DNA of 8,304 nt from Gammaproteobacteria bacterium. GTDB taxonomy: Bacteria; Pseudomonadota; Gammaproteobacteria; Enterobacterales; Kangiellaceae. How positions within the stretch are numbered: position 1 is the stretch's first letter; each line of letters opens with the position of its first letter. The position numbers were made by a program, and so were the translations under genes. The DNA is taken from the NCBI GenBank assembly GCA_013372875.1, contig JABXIW010000067.1:1-8304 (forward strand). Reading direction: 5' to 3'. The notes under the pieces are model-generated. The model had not been told where the DNA came from. It saw nothing but the letters and a program-made list of their open reading frames with translations, and did not search any database. Positions 8,101 to 8,304 of the stretch are shown here, in pieces.

Positions 8101-8134
8101 ATAATCTGGCAGAGTATATTTTTGCCGAGATTAT
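8101..8134. repeat. Imperfect inverted repeat over the -10 and leader, ending next to the start codon
   Basis: The plus-strand arms are ATAATCTGGCA (8101-8111) and TGCCGAGATTAT (8123-8134). They are perfectly complementary over 11 bases except for one extra G (8127), and are separated by 11 nt. The right arm overlaps TATAAT; the left arm ends one base before the ATG. It could be an operator for a dimeric regulator or, in a transcript started further upstream, a hairpin abutting the start codon. No known regulator consensus was recognised. Confidence 0.5.
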
Positions 8135-8157
8135 ATTATTGTGTGGAATTTTCTCAA
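8130..8157 (-). promoter_or_regulatory. Sigma-70-like promoter for the giant lipoprotein gene
   Basis: On the minus strand TTGAGA (8157-8152, five of six consensus bases) is followed after 16 nt by a perfect TATAAT (8135-8130). Transcription would start near 8123, giving a leader of only about 24 nt before the ATG. The leader (CUCUGCCAGAUUAUU before AUG) has no recognisable Shine-Dalgarno sequence, so initiation may be weak or rely on the A/U-rich unstructured leader. A weaker TATACT lies at 8118-8113 without a good -35. Confidence 0.65.
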
Positions 8158-8174
8158 TGCGACGAAATAACCAT

Positions 8175-8200
8175 AAAATAAAGCAAAAAAACTAAAAAAA
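8175..8200. promoter_or_regulatory. A-tracts upstream of the promoter (possible UP element or curved DNA)
   Basis: Runs of 4, 7 and 7 A (8175-8178, 8185-8191, 8194-8200) have centres about 9-12 bp apart, near one helical turn. They lie about 52-77 bp upstream of the predicted transcription start. Such phased tracts can bend DNA, help RNA polymerase alpha subunits, or attract H-NS-type silencers. The remaining upstream DNA (8201-8304) is A/T-rich and shows no gene, terminator hairpin or convincing divergent promoter. Confidence 0.35.
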
Positions 8201-8304
8201 CAGACACTTTTCAACCCTATTCTTAGTGCTATTTCATATCTATAATTATTTAGTTAGTAAAAACAAAGGAATTGTCGTTAGTGACGTGTAAGATTTTATT
8301 TTAA

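Noticed and set aside
8139..8157. TGTG...CTCA sequence near the -35 as a CRP site
   Set aside because: The half-sites do not match TGTGA-N6-TCACA well in sequence or spacing.
7446..8181. Plus-strand open frames of about 100 codons at 7446-7745 and 7876-8181
   Set aside because: Both are antisense to the signal peptide and first module, whose minus-strand reading is convincing. They look like by-products of a stop-poor complementary strand.
8182..8202. T-runs on the minus strand as an intrinsic terminator
   Set aside because: No G+C-rich stem-loop precedes the T-runs in that direction.
8265..8304. AAAGGA at 8265-8270 followed by TTG and GTG codons on the plus strand, with TATAAT at 8241-8246
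   Set aside because: The frame from TTG 8272 or GTG 8281 ends at TAA 8302-8304 after about ten codons, and GTG 8286 is followed at once by TAA. No convincing -35 precedes the TATAAT.
8246..8304. Minus-strand frame open from the right edge to TAA at 8248-8246, as the possible tail of an upstream gene
   Set aside because: Only 18 codons of low-complexity A/T-rich sequence are visible, with no sign of coding and no terminator after it; chance is a sufficient explanation.

Overview
The window is almost entirely one giant gene on the minus strand. It starts with ATG at 8099-8097 and stays open, without a single in-frame stop, to the left edge. That gives 2,699 complete codons, and the C-terminus lies outside the window. 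The product is a very large, multidomain, probably lipid-anchored cell-surface protein of the Ig-like repeat/adhesin type. I do not recognise it as a named gene. The lipobox style (LSAC followed by GGGDGGD), about 40-44% G+C over most of the gene and the Ig-like domain types suggest a marine gammaproteobacterium, most likely Vibrio or a relative. This genus call is an inference from style, not proof.

Protein layout, N to C (right to left in window coordinates): a lipoprotein signal peptide with the lipobox cysteine at residue 23; a small beta-sandwich resembling the carboxypeptidase-regulatory fold (about 39-128); an alpha-helical domain (about 130-285); an Asp/Pro-rich hinge (312-330); three or four Ig-like domains (326-764); a second, diverged copy of the beta-sandwich plus helical module (about 765-1045); then a long run of Ig-like domains of about 90-130 residues, many opening with an acidic-x-x-x-Pro motif, to the end of the window. 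The last domain (2609 onward) differs in type and base composition (about 55% G+C by hand count).

Control region: the 205 bp upstream of the start (8100-8304) holds a good sigma-70-like promoter (TTGAGA, 16 nt, TATAAT), an imperfect inverted repeat spanning the -10 and the leader up to the start codon, and A-tracts upstream that could bend DNA. No clear Shine-Dalgarno sequence precedes the ATG. I see no second gene, RNA gene, insertion sequence or CRISPR array. The plus-strand open frames inside the gene look like antisense shadows.

Most worth a second look: the internal duplication of the N-terminal module, the arrangement of all 14 non-lipobox cysteines as seven close pairs, the composition jump at the left end, and the inverted repeat over the promoter and translation start.
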